Part shown: in pieces, positions 1 through 5,347 of the stretch
How the letters are laid out: every line of letters starts with the position of its first letter
Numbering within the stretch: position 1 is the stretch's first letter
Assembly (NCBI GenBank): GCA_938023895.1
Contig: CALJDH010000201.1
Location: forward strand, 1 to 5,347
Direction of reading: 5' to 3'
Length of the DNA: 5,347 nucleotides
Source: an uncultured Aliiroseovarius sp.
GTDB taxonomy: Bacteria; Pseudomonadota; Alphaproteobacteria; Rhodobacterales; Rhodobacteraceae
Made by a program: the position numbers and the translations under genes
Notes under the pieces: model-generated
The model's input: only the letters and a program-made list of their open reading frames with translations
What the model was told of the DNA's origin: nothing
Databases searched by the model: none

Positions 1-846
1 CACCGGGCGCCCGTTCACGAACAGGAACTGCGCCACGGCCGCCCCGCGTGAATAGGTTGGCAGCGCTGCAAAGCCGGTCAAGCGTAGCCCGTCCCGTTCG
101 GCATCAATCGGGATGGCGTTTTCGGCGAAATCGCGGCCCAAGATGGTCGATAGTCGGCCCGACAGCGCGTCGAACATATCGCCTGTTTCAGGATCCGCGC
201 GGAAGGTCACACGGCCTTCGCCGCCACCCGAGACATCGCGCAAGGTGAAGCCAATTTGCGGCTCGGCCATGGCCAGGCGTTTGACCACGTCGGAGATCGC
301 CTGCGCCTCGGCACGGTCAGTGCGCAGGAACTTCAAACGTGCGGGCGTGGCATAAAACAGATCGCGCAGTTCGACCACCGTGCCGCCGGACAGGGCGGCA
401 GGTTTCACTGGGTCCATCTGTCCACCCGCCACACGGATTAGTGCCGCGTCAAAGCCATCTGCGCGCGAGGTGATGGTCAGGCGACCGACGGCACCAAGCG
501 AGGGCAGCGCCTCGCCCCTGAAGCCAAATGTGTGGATGTCCAACAGGTCCGACCCGTCGATTTTCGAGGTCGCATGGCGCGACATCGCCAGCGCCAGATC
601 GTCGGGCGCGATACCGCAGCCATCATCACTCACGCGGATCAGCGTTTTGCCGCCATCAGCATAGGCGACCTCGATCCGGGTGGCGCCGGCATCAATGGCG
701 TTCTCGACCAGTTCTTTCACTGCCGAGGCCGGGCGCTCCACCACTTCACCCGCCGCAATCCGGTTGATTGCAGCGTCATCCAACTGGCGGATAACGGGGC
801 GGCGCACCGGCTGATCCGGGCTTATATGGGGGCTATCTTCGGGCAT
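1..846 (-). CDS. mutL: DNA mismatch repair protein MutL (N-terminal 282 residues, cut by the window edge)
   Basis: MutL is the GHKL-family ATPase that links MutS mismatch recognition to strand incision in methyl-independent or MutH-dependent repair. The visible part is the ATPase domain and most of the transducer domain. GHKL motifs are intact: motif [12 protein letters not shown] with the catalytic Glu at residue 45 and the Mg-binding Asn at 49; motif II SDDGCGI (74-79); motif III GFRGEAL (108-114); and motif IV around [17 protein letters not shown] (154-170). The signature [10 protein letters not shown] is at 31-40. The reading ends at VNGRPV, just before the conserved transducer lysine, so the C-terminal dimerisation/endonuclease half is outside and the presence of the DQHA(X)2E nuclease motif cannot be judged. 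The ATG at 846 is chosen because it is the only good start upstream of the conserved core; the frame is closed upstream by the stop of the preceding gene. About 16 extra residues precede the usual MutL start region. No clear Shine-Dalgarno sequence precedes it. It is the last gene of the minus-strand run, 51 bases after the second M16 gene, with no terminator between. Confidence 0.97.
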   Translation of the reverse strand, partial: MPEDSPHISPDQPVRRPVIRQLDDAAINRIAAGEVVERPASAVKELVENAIDAGATRIEVAYADGGKTLIRVSDDGCGIAPDDLALAMSRHATSKIDGSDLLDIHTFGFRGEALPSLGAVGRLTITSRADGFDAALIRVAGGQMDPVKPAALSGGTVVELRDLFYATPARLKFLRTDRAEAQAISDVVKRLAMAEPQIGFTLRDVSGGGEGRVTFRADPETGDMFDALSGRLSTILGRDFAENAIPIDAERDGLRLTGFAALPTYSRGAAVAQFLFVNGRPV

Positions 847-897
847 ACCACAAGAACTAGCATATCCGCGTCCGATTCGACCATTCCGCAAATGGGC
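847..897 (-). promoter_or_regulatory. M16-mutL spacer with weak -10-like TATGCT and no Shine-Dalgarno
   Basis: This 51-base spacer lies between the stop of the second M16 gene and the mutL ATG. On the minus strand it holds TATGCT (864 down to 859), which matches four of six bases of a sigma-70 -10 box and lies 12 bases before the ATG. No credible -35 hexamer stands 16-18 bases upstream. There is no purine-rich ribosome binding site before the ATG. There is also no hairpin with a T-tract, so read-through from the M16 genes is the simplest way to express mutL. The -10-like match could be chance. Confidence 0.2.
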
Positions 898-2208
898 TTA
901 ATTCGACACGACGCCTTCGGGCTGACCGACCACTACAAAGTGCAGCGCATCGGGTTGATACAGCTCGGACGCAACGCGGTTTGCCTCGTCCAAAGTGACC
1001 GCCATGATCTGATCATTCCGGGTCGCGATATAGTCGATCGGCAATCCCTCCAACTGCATCGACACCATGATGTTGGCGATGTTGGCATTGCCGTCAAAAC
1101 GCAACGGATACGAGCCGGTCATATATGTCTGGGCGGCCGTTAGCTCTTCTTGCGTGATACCTTCGCTGGCAATCTTCGCCCATTCCTCCCGCACCACGTC
1201 GATGGCCTCTCCGATCACGGCGTTTTGGCTGGAAAACTGGCCAAGCACGCTTTCGGTCCAGTCGACCGGAACCAGATACGAACCAATCCCATAGGTCAGC
1301 CCGCGCTCTTCCCGGACTTGATGCATCAAGCGTGACAACGAACTTGGTCCGCCCATCACCGTATTCACCAGATAGGCGGCAAAGAAATCCGGATCTTCAC
1401 GTTCGATGCCATCATGGCCAAACAGCGCCACGGATTGCGGCGTGTCGAAGGGCATGACGGTGGTGCCTCCGGGCAGACCGAATGCAATCCGGCCGGGCAT
1501 GGCAGCGCCGGTCTTGGGCAAGCCCTCGAACAGCTGATCCATCAGCGGGCCAAGCTGTTCTGCGGTAATATCGCCCACGGCGGCCACATGAATGCGGTCC
1601 AGAACCATCGTGTCGCGGTATGCATTCACAATATCGTCGCGCGTCAACGCCGTAACGCTGTCGACCGTTCCGCCATCATAGGTGCCATAGGGGTGGTCCC
1701 CATACGCCGCTGCATCAAACGCATCACTGGCAAGCGAGCTTGGATCGCTGGCGCGGGAGGCCAGATGCGACAGAACCTGCCCGCGCACGCGGTCAACCGC
1801 CGTGTCATCAAACCGAGGAGCGGTCAGCGCCTCGTGCAGCAATCCAACAGCCTGATCGCGGTTTTCTGTTAAAAACTGCGCTGATATGCCGATGCTGTCT
1901 TCCCCAGCATCAAATCCATAGGACGCCGCCAAAGCTTCACGCGCTTCGGCAAAGCCCTGCGCGTCCATGTCACCCGCCCCTTCTTCCAGAAGGCCGACCA
2001 TCAGGTTTACGGCCCCGCGTTTGCCCGGGCGATCCAATACCGTTCCGCCACGAAAGCGGATTTCGAGCGCGGTGAAGGGAAGCGCCGGTTCATGGACCAG
2101 CCAGGCCACATGACCATTGTCCGAGGTGACTTCCTGAATGGCCACCTCGGCGCGGGCAGGAAAGGACAGGGCAAGCAGCCCTGCCACAACAAGAGCGATC
2201 CGTTTCAT
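898..2208 (-). CDS. Exported M16 peptidase-family protein without zinc site (R/Y-pair subunit)
   Basis: This is a 436-residue M16 (pitrilysin/processing-peptidase fold) protein that probably acts in the periplasm as the non-catalytic partner of the M16 protein encoded just upstream. Residues 1-20 form a Sec signal peptide (MKR, hydrophobic core, FPARA cleavage site). At the place of the HxxEH zinc motif it reads NLMVG (68-72), so both His ligands and the catalytic Glu are lost. The other M16 landmarks remain: HPYGTYDGG (172-180), the end of the N-terminal half at VAAVGDI (208-214), and in the C-terminal half GGPSSLSRLMHQVREERGLTY with Arg302 and Tyr306, the substrate-positioning R/Y pair. The ATG at 2208 is preferred over an 11-residue extension because it puts a signal peptide at the N-terminus, follows GGAGAGGA by six bases, and overlaps the previous stop as TAATG. 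In family terms this resembles the R/Y subunit of two-gene M16B proteases such as the Sphingomonas SPH2681/SPH2682 pair. The physiological substrate is unknown. Confidence 0.93.
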   Translation of the reverse strand: MKRIALVVAGLLALSFPARAEVAIQEVTSDNGHVAWLVHEPALPFTALEIRFRGGTVLDRPGKRGAVNLMVGLLEEGAGDMDAQGFAEAREALAASYGFDAGEDSIGISAQFLTENRDQAVGLLHEALTAPRFDDTAVDRVRGQVLSHLASRASDPSSLASDAFDAAAYGDHPYGTYDGGTVDSVTALTRDDIVNAYRDTMVLDRIHVAAVGDITAEQLGPLMDQLFEGLPKTGAAMPGRIAFGLPGGTTVMPFDTPQSVALFGHDGIEREDPDFFAAYLVNTVMGGPSSLSRLMHQVREERGLTYGIGSYLVPVDWTESVLGQFSSQNAVIGEAIDVVREEWAKIASEGITQEELTAAQTYMTGSYPLRFDGNANIANIMVSMQLEGLPIDYIATRNDQIMAVTLDEANRVASELYQPDALHFVVVGQPEGVVSN

Positions 2209-3542
2209 TACATGTCCTCTCCGCCTTCGGGCACCAACCAACCGGTCACCGCTTTGCGGTCATCAAACACCGCGCGTGCGGCGGCCATCACGTCTTCCGG
2301 CCTGACCGCTTGAAGCACGTCGGGCCAGGCCATAACGTCGTCGATCGTCAAACCCGAGGTCAGCGCCTCGCCGTACCGTTCTGCCCGTGCGTACACATCA
2401 TCCTGCGAATAGACATCGTCAGCGCGAATCTGGAACTTCACCCGCTCGAATTGCTCGAGGTCGATGCCGGCCTCAAGAAACGCCGCAATCTCGCGATCCA
2501 AGGCGGCTTCTGCATCCTTCAACGACACATCCGGAGTGGGCACAACGATCAGGGTAAAGCTTGTGTCATCCAACGACACCGAGCGATAGCCCGCAGCCGC
2601 ATAGACCGCGATCTTCTCTTCAAACTGCAACGCCCGTCCAAGAACCGAGGTCGCCCCGTTGCCACCAAGAATCTCGGCCAGATAAACCAGCGCGGCGGCT
2701 TCTTTCTGGGCACCACTGTCGCGTTCGGGCGCCTGATATCGACGCAGAACATAGGGTTGCGCGACACGCGGATCGGCAAAGCGAATGCGGCGTTCAGCCA
2801 GCTGTGGGGGTTCTTGCACACGCGCGCGTTCGCCCAAATCTGGGGTCGGCGCCAACGGGCCGTAATGTGTTTTGGCCAGTTCAAGGACTTCTTCTGGCGC
2901 GACATCGCCTGCTACGATCAGAATGGCATTGTTGGGCGCATAAAACCGTTCATAGAAAGCCGCCGCGTCTTCGCGCGACAGGTTTTCCATCTCGTGGCGC
3001 CAACCGATGACCGGGATCCCATAAGGGTGATTCAGAAATGCGGCTGCGTTGATCTGCTCGCGGAATAGGGCGCCCGGTTCACTGTCGGTCCGCTGCGCCC
3101 GTTCTTCCAAGATCACATCACGTTCGGTCGCGATGTCGTCCTCGGACAGGATCAGATTGCGCACACGATCCGATTCCATTTCCATCATCAAGCCGAGACG
3201 ATCCGCCGCCACGCGCTGAAAATAGGCCGTGTAGTCCTGCGAGGTGAACGCGTTATCCGACCCGCCGTTTTCAGCCACCACGCGGCTGAGCGCGCCAGCC
3301 TCGTAGTTCTCGGTTTCTTTGAACAGCAGGTGCTCTAGAAAATGCGCAACGCCAGATACACCCGGCTGTTCATCTGCTGCACCCGCACGATACCAGAGCA
3401 TATGGACCACGACGGGGGCGCGGTGATCTTCGATCACGACGATCTCAAGCCCGTTGCCCAGCGTGAAATGGCTGACATCATCCTTGGCCAACACGGGCGC
3501 AGCCAGCCCCAAAGCCATCAACCCTGCAAGAATAAAACGCAT
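2208..3542 (-). CDS. Exported zinc metallopeptidase, M16 family (catalytic subunit)
   Basis: This 444-residue M16B-type zinc peptidase is predicted to be secreted to the periplasm. Residues 1-19 are a Sec signal peptide (hydrophobic core, APVLA site). The inverted zinc motif HFLEH occupies 67-71: His67 and His71 are ligands and Glu70 is the catalytic base. The third ligand is probably Glu147 of VILEE (143-147), 76 residues after His71, the usual family spacing. Further N-domain landmarks are GGSDNAFTSQDYTAYF (93-108) and NHPYGIPVIGW (171-181), with the domain ending near ILIVAGDV. The C-terminal half is M16-like but reads FEEKIAVY where active partners carry ERGLxY, so the Arg of the R/Y pair is replaced by Lys. 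That fits dependence on the adjacent M16 protein, which has the R/Y pair and no zinc site. The ATG at 3542 is chosen over an upstream in-frame start (26 more residues) because AGGAG lies six bases before it and the signal peptide begins there. The gene follows a terminator and so probably starts its own transcript. Substrate is unknown; a name such as pqqL or ymxG would be transfer by similarity only. Confidence 0.95.
   Translation of the reverse strand: MRFILAGLMALGLAAPVLAKDDVSHFTLGNGLEIVVIEDHRAPVVVHMLWYRAGAADEQPGVSGVAHFLEHLLFKETENYEAGALSRVVAENGGSDNAFTSQDYTAYFQRVAADRLGLMMEMESDRVRNLILSEDDIATERDVILEERAQRTDSEPGALFREQINAAAFLNHPYGIPVIGWRHEMENLSREDAAAFYERFYAPNNAILIVAGDVAPEEVLELAKTHYGPLAPTPDLGERARVQEPPQLAERRIRFADPRVAQPYVLRRYQAPERDSGAQKEAAALVYLAEILGGNGATSVLGRALQFEEKIAVYAAAGYRSVSLDDTSFTLIVVPTPDVSLKDAEAALDREIAAFLEAGIDLEQFERVKFQIRADDVYSQDDVYARAERYGEALTSGLTIDDVMAWPDVLQAVRPEDVMAAARAVFDDRKAVTGWLVPEGGEDM
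2215..2222 (-). promoter_or_regulatory. Ribosome binding site of the second M16 gene
   Basis: The minus strand reads GGAGAGGA, six bases before the ATG at 2208. It lies inside the last codons of the upstream M16 gene, whose stop overlaps this start as TAATG. It decides the start at 2208 and implies translational coupling, with ribosomes ending the first gene able to reinitiate on the second. Confidence 0.75.
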
Positions 3543-3548
3543 GAAATG

Positions 3549-3553
3549 CTCCT
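3549..3553 (-). promoter_or_regulatory. Ribosome binding site of the first M16 gene
   Basis: The minus strand reads AGGAG (within AAGGAG), six bases before the ATG at 3542. This is the strongest Shine-Dalgarno match in the window. It fixes the start at the signal peptide rather than at the upstream in-frame codon near 3620. Confidence 0.8.
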
Positions 3554-3567
3554 TGTGTATTGGGTTA

Positions 3568-3595
3568 AAACTAGACGTCCCAGCACCCGCTTCAA
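3568..3595 (-). promoter_or_regulatory. Candidate promoter for the M16 gene pair
   Basis: On the minus strand TTGAAG (3595 down to 3590) resembles a -35 box (TTGA matches TTGACA). After 16 bases TAGTTT (3573 down to 3568) could be a weak -10 box, matching three of six bases. A start near 3561 would leave a short leader containing the AGGAG site. The placement makes sense because a terminator stands just upstream and the M16 pair needs its own promoter, but the -10 match is poor and alphaproteobacterial promoters are hard to call by eye. Confidence 0.3.
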
Positions 3596-3647
3596 GCCTT
3601 AGCAACGCAGATGTGATCAACGTTAACCGCGCGCTCGGTCCAAAAAC

Positions 3648-3668
3648 AAAAAAGGGCCCGTAGGCCCC
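3648..3668 (-). terminator. Rho-independent terminator after the DUF3035 gene
   Basis: Read on the minus strand, GGGCC (3667-3663), loop TACG, GGCCC (3658-3654), then TTTTTT (3653-3648), a G and five more T. The stem is five GC pairs with a possible further G-U pair, closed as C(UACG)G, a member of the very stable UNCG tetraloop class. The hairpin begins 14 bases past the stop of the lipoprotein gene. It should end the purH-lspA-DUF3035 transcript and separate it from the M16 genes. Confidence 0.87.
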
Positions 3669-3681
3669 ATTCTGTCACGCA

Positions 3682-4209
3682 TTAGCGATCGGTCACAATC
3701 TCGGGCGGCGCGGCCGGGGTCCAGACACCCTTTCGGCGCAGGCGCTCAAGCTCTAGATGCTGGTCCAAATGCATGGTTTCGTAGGCGCGGTAATAAACGT
3801 TCACGTTGAACAGACGCTCAAGCACGCGCCCCTTGTTGTCCCGGCGCCATTCAAGGTCAGAAGCGGCCAGAACCTCGCGGATATTCGACGACACGCCATA
3901 GCGGCTTGCCGCGCTGACCAGCGCCCCTTCACTGCGGCGCAGATTGCCCGATCCAAGATTGCCGCCCAGTGCCGCAATCGCATCCGCCTGAGGCGTCGGA
4001 TCAGTCAAGTTGGCCTGACCGGGGGTCGGTGTCGGCAGATCGGTATAGTTTTTCGGTTCCTGCAGGGCTTTCGTCGGTAGAATCGCAAACTCGTCCGGCC
4101 CATCCTGTGACGCGCGCATGTTCATCAGCGACGGCTCGCCTTTGGAACAGGCAACCAACCCCATAATAAGGACACCAAAAGTCAGAAATTTAACAGACGA
4201 AACACGCAT
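3682..4209 (-). CDS. DUF3035-family outer-membrane lipoprotein, BamF-like
   Basis: This is a 175-residue prolipoprotein. Residues 1-20 form a lipoprotein signal peptide with lipobox LVAC; Cys21 would be lipidated and become residue 1 of a 155-residue mature protein. Serine follows the Cys, so there is no Asp+2 inner-membrane retention signal and an outer-membrane destination is likely. After a short linker comes DGPDEFAILPTKALQEP (36-52), the hallmark of the DUF3035 family, then a Pro/Thr-rich stretch (LPTPTPG) and a charged, probably helical C-terminal part (about 95-165). From memory, alphaproteobacterial proteins of this family are called BamF, an accessory BAM-complex lipoprotein whose short motif recalls BamC; I hold the family call firmly and the BAM role less so. 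The ATG at 4209 is chosen because the signal peptide has a standard 20-residue length from there; a TTG six codons upstream is open. No good Shine-Dalgarno sequence precedes either. The gene follows lspA by 57 bases and is closed by a terminator. Confidence 0.85.
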   Translation of the reverse strand: MRVSSVKFLTFGVLIMGLVACSKGEPSLMNMRASQDGPDEFAILPTKALQEPKNYTDLPTPTPGQANLTDPTPQADAIAALGGNLGSGNLRRSEGALVSAASRYGVSSNIREVLAASDLEWRRDNKGRVLERLFNVNVYYRAYETMHLDQHLELERLRRKGVWTPAAPPEIVTDR

Positions 4210-4235
4210 TTCACGCCCAATCCCCAAGGTAATCT

Positions 4236-4253
4236 ATGGGTTTATTAGCCCAT
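4236..4253. repeat. Short inverted repeat in the lspA-DUF3035 spacer
   Basis: ATGGG, eight AT-rich bases, CCCAT. The five-base arms could form a small hairpin in the transcript between lspA and the lipoprotein gene. On the minus strand no T-tract follows, so it is not a convincing terminator. The rest of this 57-base spacer shows no clear promoter or ribosome binding site. A role in mRNA stability is possible, and chance is equally possible. Confidence 0.3.
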
Positions 4254-4266
4254 CTGGAAAGCCGCG

Positions 4267-4743
4267 TCACGGGGTCTTGTTGGACGAGGCGAAAAGAACC
4301 AGCCCAATGGCCCCCGCAAAGACGAAAATATCCGCGACATTAAAGGAATAGGGGTTCCGAATTCCGCAGCACGAAGTGTTCAGAAAGTCGACAACCGCGC
4401 CGTAATAGATGCGGTCCACAACATTGCCCAGCGCACCGCCAACCAGCAACCCGGCCGATATCTGGCCCAGTTTGCCGACCTGCTCTTTCACAACCCACCA
4501 GATGACCCACACCGCGATGATCAAAGCAATTGCGATCAGGATCCAGCGGGTGACGCTTGGGTCTGCGCCGCCGAAAAGGCCGAAGTTGATGCCGGTGTTC
4601 CAGCCCATCTGATAGACCAAATAGGGCGGCCAAATCTGGACCACTTTGACGAGGTCCAGATCAAGAATGTAAAGCGCATGATACTTGGTTAGCTGATCCA
4701 GCAGGAACGCAACCAATGCGGATATGCCAATCACGCGCATCAT
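4267..4743 (-). CDS. lspA: Lipoprotein signal peptidase (signal peptidase II, LspA)
   Basis: LspA is the inner-membrane aspartyl protease that cuts the signal peptide from diacylglyceryl-modified prolipoproteins, leaving the lipidated Cys. The 158-residue length is normal. Four membrane spans are visible at roughly 2-19, 65-85, 95-113 and 137-153. Conserved boxes are all present: FLLDQLTK with Asp16; NTGINFGLF (49-57), the NxGxAFG box; GGALGNVVDR (102-111) with Asp110; VVDF with Asp119; and FNVAD with Asp138. Asp119 and Asp138 fit the catalytic dyad by their 19-residue spacing, as in the Pseudomonas enzyme. Between them lies a TSCCGIRNPYS loop that I recall as common in Rhodobacterales LspA. 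Two consecutive ATG codons (4743 and 4740) could start translation and I take the first. It begins four bases after the purH stop with no strong Shine-Dalgarno site, so coupling to purH translation is likely. A probable substrate, the DUF3035 lipoprotein, is encoded next. Confidence 0.97.
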   Translation of the reverse strand: MMRVIGISALVAFLLDQLTKYHALYILDLDLVKVVQIWPPYLVYQMGWNTGINFGLFGGADPSVTRWILIAIALIIAVWVIWWVVKEQVGKLGQISAGLLVGGALGNVVDRIYYGAVVDFLNTSCCGIRNPYSFNVADIFVFAGAIGLVLFASSNKTP

Positions 4744-4747
4744 GGGC

Positions 4748-5347
4748 TTAGTGCCGGAAGTGGCGCATGCCGGTGAAGACCATCGCCAGCCCTGCTTCGT
4801 TCGCCGCGTCGATCACTTCCTGATCTCGCATCGAGCCACCGGGCTGGATCACGCAGGTGCCACCAGCGGCGGCCGCTTCCAGCAGACCATCGGGGAACGG
4901 GAAGAACGCGTCCGATGCCACGGCCGAACCCTTGGCCAGGCTTTCGTCCAGACCCAGTTCGGCAGCCATCCGCTCGGCTTTCGAGGCCGCGACGTTCGCA
5001 CTGTCCAGACGGCTCATCTGGCCGGCACCGACGCCCACTGTGGCTTGGTCTTTCACGTATACGATGGCGTTCGACTTAACGTGCTTGGCCACTTTCCAAG
5101 CGAACAGCAGGTCTTTCATCTGCTCGTCGGTCGGTGCTTTCTCGGTCACCACTTTCAGGTCGTCCATGCCGACGTAACCCACGTCTTTGTCCTGTACCAG
5201 AACACCACCAGCCACCTGCTTATAGGCGGTCAGGGCAGCGCGGGTGTCCGGCAGACCGTCGGTCAGCAGCAGACGCAGGTTCTTCTTGGCGGCGAAGATT
5301 TCCTTGGCTTCTTCCGATGCACCGGGGGCGATGACGACCTCGGTGAA
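4748..5347 (-). CDS. purH: Bifunctional AICAR formyltransferase / IMP cyclohydrolase PurH (C-terminal 199 residues)
   Basis: PurH performs the last two steps of purine synthesis: formyl transfer from 10-formyl-tetrahydrofolate to AICAR, then ring closure to IMP, in the cytoplasm. The codon frame is open to the right edge, so this is the end of a gene. Full-length PurH is about 530 residues, so roughly the first 330 (the MGS-like cyclohydrolase domain and the start of the transferase domain) are outside. The visible part is the C-terminal AICARFT domain: [11 protein letters not shown] (90-100 of this fragment), [12 protein letters not shown] (105-116), [10 protein letters not shown] (145-154), [16 protein letters not shown] (165-180), and the characteristic end FTGMRHFRH. 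The Lys-His catalytic segment of the transferase lies upstream and is not seen. No in-frame stop or frameshift occurs. The stop is four bases before lspA, so the two genes are very probably cotranscribed. Confidence 0.98.
   Translation of the reverse strand, partial: FTEVVIAPGASEEAKEIFAAKKNLRLLLTDGLPDTRAALTAYKQVAGGVLVQDKDVGYVGMDDLKVVTEKAPTDEQMKDLLFAWKVAKHVKSNAIVYVKDQATVGVGAGQMSRLDSANVAASKAERMAAELGLDESLAKGSAVASDAFFPFPDGLLEAAAAGGTCVIQPGGSMRDQEVIDAANEAGLAMVFTGMRHFRH

Noticed and set aside
532..1143. Long open frame on the + strand (about 200 codons) across mutL and the second M16 gene
   Set aside because: It spans two well-supported minus-strand genes with intact conserved motifs, has no recognisable domain, and is the expected shadow in a GC-rich genome.
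2209..2241. N-terminal extension of the second M16 protein by 11 residues
   Set aside because: The extension is Arg-rich, would displace the signal peptide, overlaps the upstream gene further, and lacks the well-placed GGAGAGGA site that serves the ATG at 2208.
2310..3068. Long open frame on the + strand (about 250 codons) opposite the catalytic M16 gene
   Set aside because: The minus strand carries conserved M16 sequence throughout. The + strand product shows no signal, domain or credible ribosome binding site.
3543..3620. N-terminal extension of the catalytic M16 protein by 26 residues
   Set aside because: It would bury the signal peptide. AGGAG lies six bases before the ATG at 3542, which is clearly the better start.
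4210..4227. TTG start giving six extra residues to the DUF3035 lipoprotein
   Set aside because: The ATG at 4209 already gives a standard lipoprotein signal peptide, and no ribosome binding site favours the TTG. The choice is not certain.
4236..4253. Inverted repeat as a terminator after lspA
   Set aside because: The stem is only five pairs and there is no T-tract after it on the minus strand.
1..5347. Defence island, mobile element, CRISPR, toxin-antitoxin or other novel system
   Set aside because: All six genes are recognisable core or conserved alphaproteobacterial genes on one strand, tightly packed, with no repeats, integrase, transposase, tRNA or unexplained coding gap larger than 139 bases.

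Overview
The window reads as an ordinary chromosomal segment of an alphaproteobacterium, most likely of the Rhodobacterales (Roseobacter/Rhodobacter type). The grounds are a moderately high GC content, a DUF3035 (BamF-like) lipoprotein family known mainly from that group, and the order purH - lspA - DUF3035 - M16 - M16 - mutL, which I recall as typical of it. No search was run, so the taxonomic call is an inference from protein character. All six genes lie on the minus strand, so they are read from high to low coordinates.

Right to left: the window opens inside purH (C-terminal 199 residues of the AICAR formyltransferase domain). Four bases after its stop comes lspA (signal peptidase II), then 57 bases later a small lipoprotein of the DUF3035 family. 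A compact intrinsic terminator (5-bp GC stem, C(UACG)G tetraloop, T-tract) follows that lipoprotein and closes this first transcription unit. After a 139-bp gap with a candidate promoter and a clear Shine-Dalgarno site come two exported M16 peptidase-family genes joined by a TAATG stop/start overlap. The last gene is mutL, which begins 51 bases after the second M16 gene and runs off the left edge after 282 codons.

Functional links: LspA cleaves prolipoproteins, and the next gene encodes a prolipoprotein with a clean lipobox, so the pair is a processing enzyme beside one of its probable substrates. The two M16 proteins look like complementary halves of one periplasmic protease. The first carries the HxxEH zinc site but has lost the Arg of the C-terminal R/Y pair. 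The second has no zinc site but keeps the R/Y pair. purH (purine synthesis) and mutL (mismatch repair) are housekeeping genes with no evident functional tie to their neighbours.

I found no mobile element, CRISPR array, tRNA, rRNA, phage feature, frameshift or broken gene. I do not see evidence of a previously undescribed system. The most worthwhile items are the split-site M16 pair and the lspA-linked BamF-like lipoprotein.
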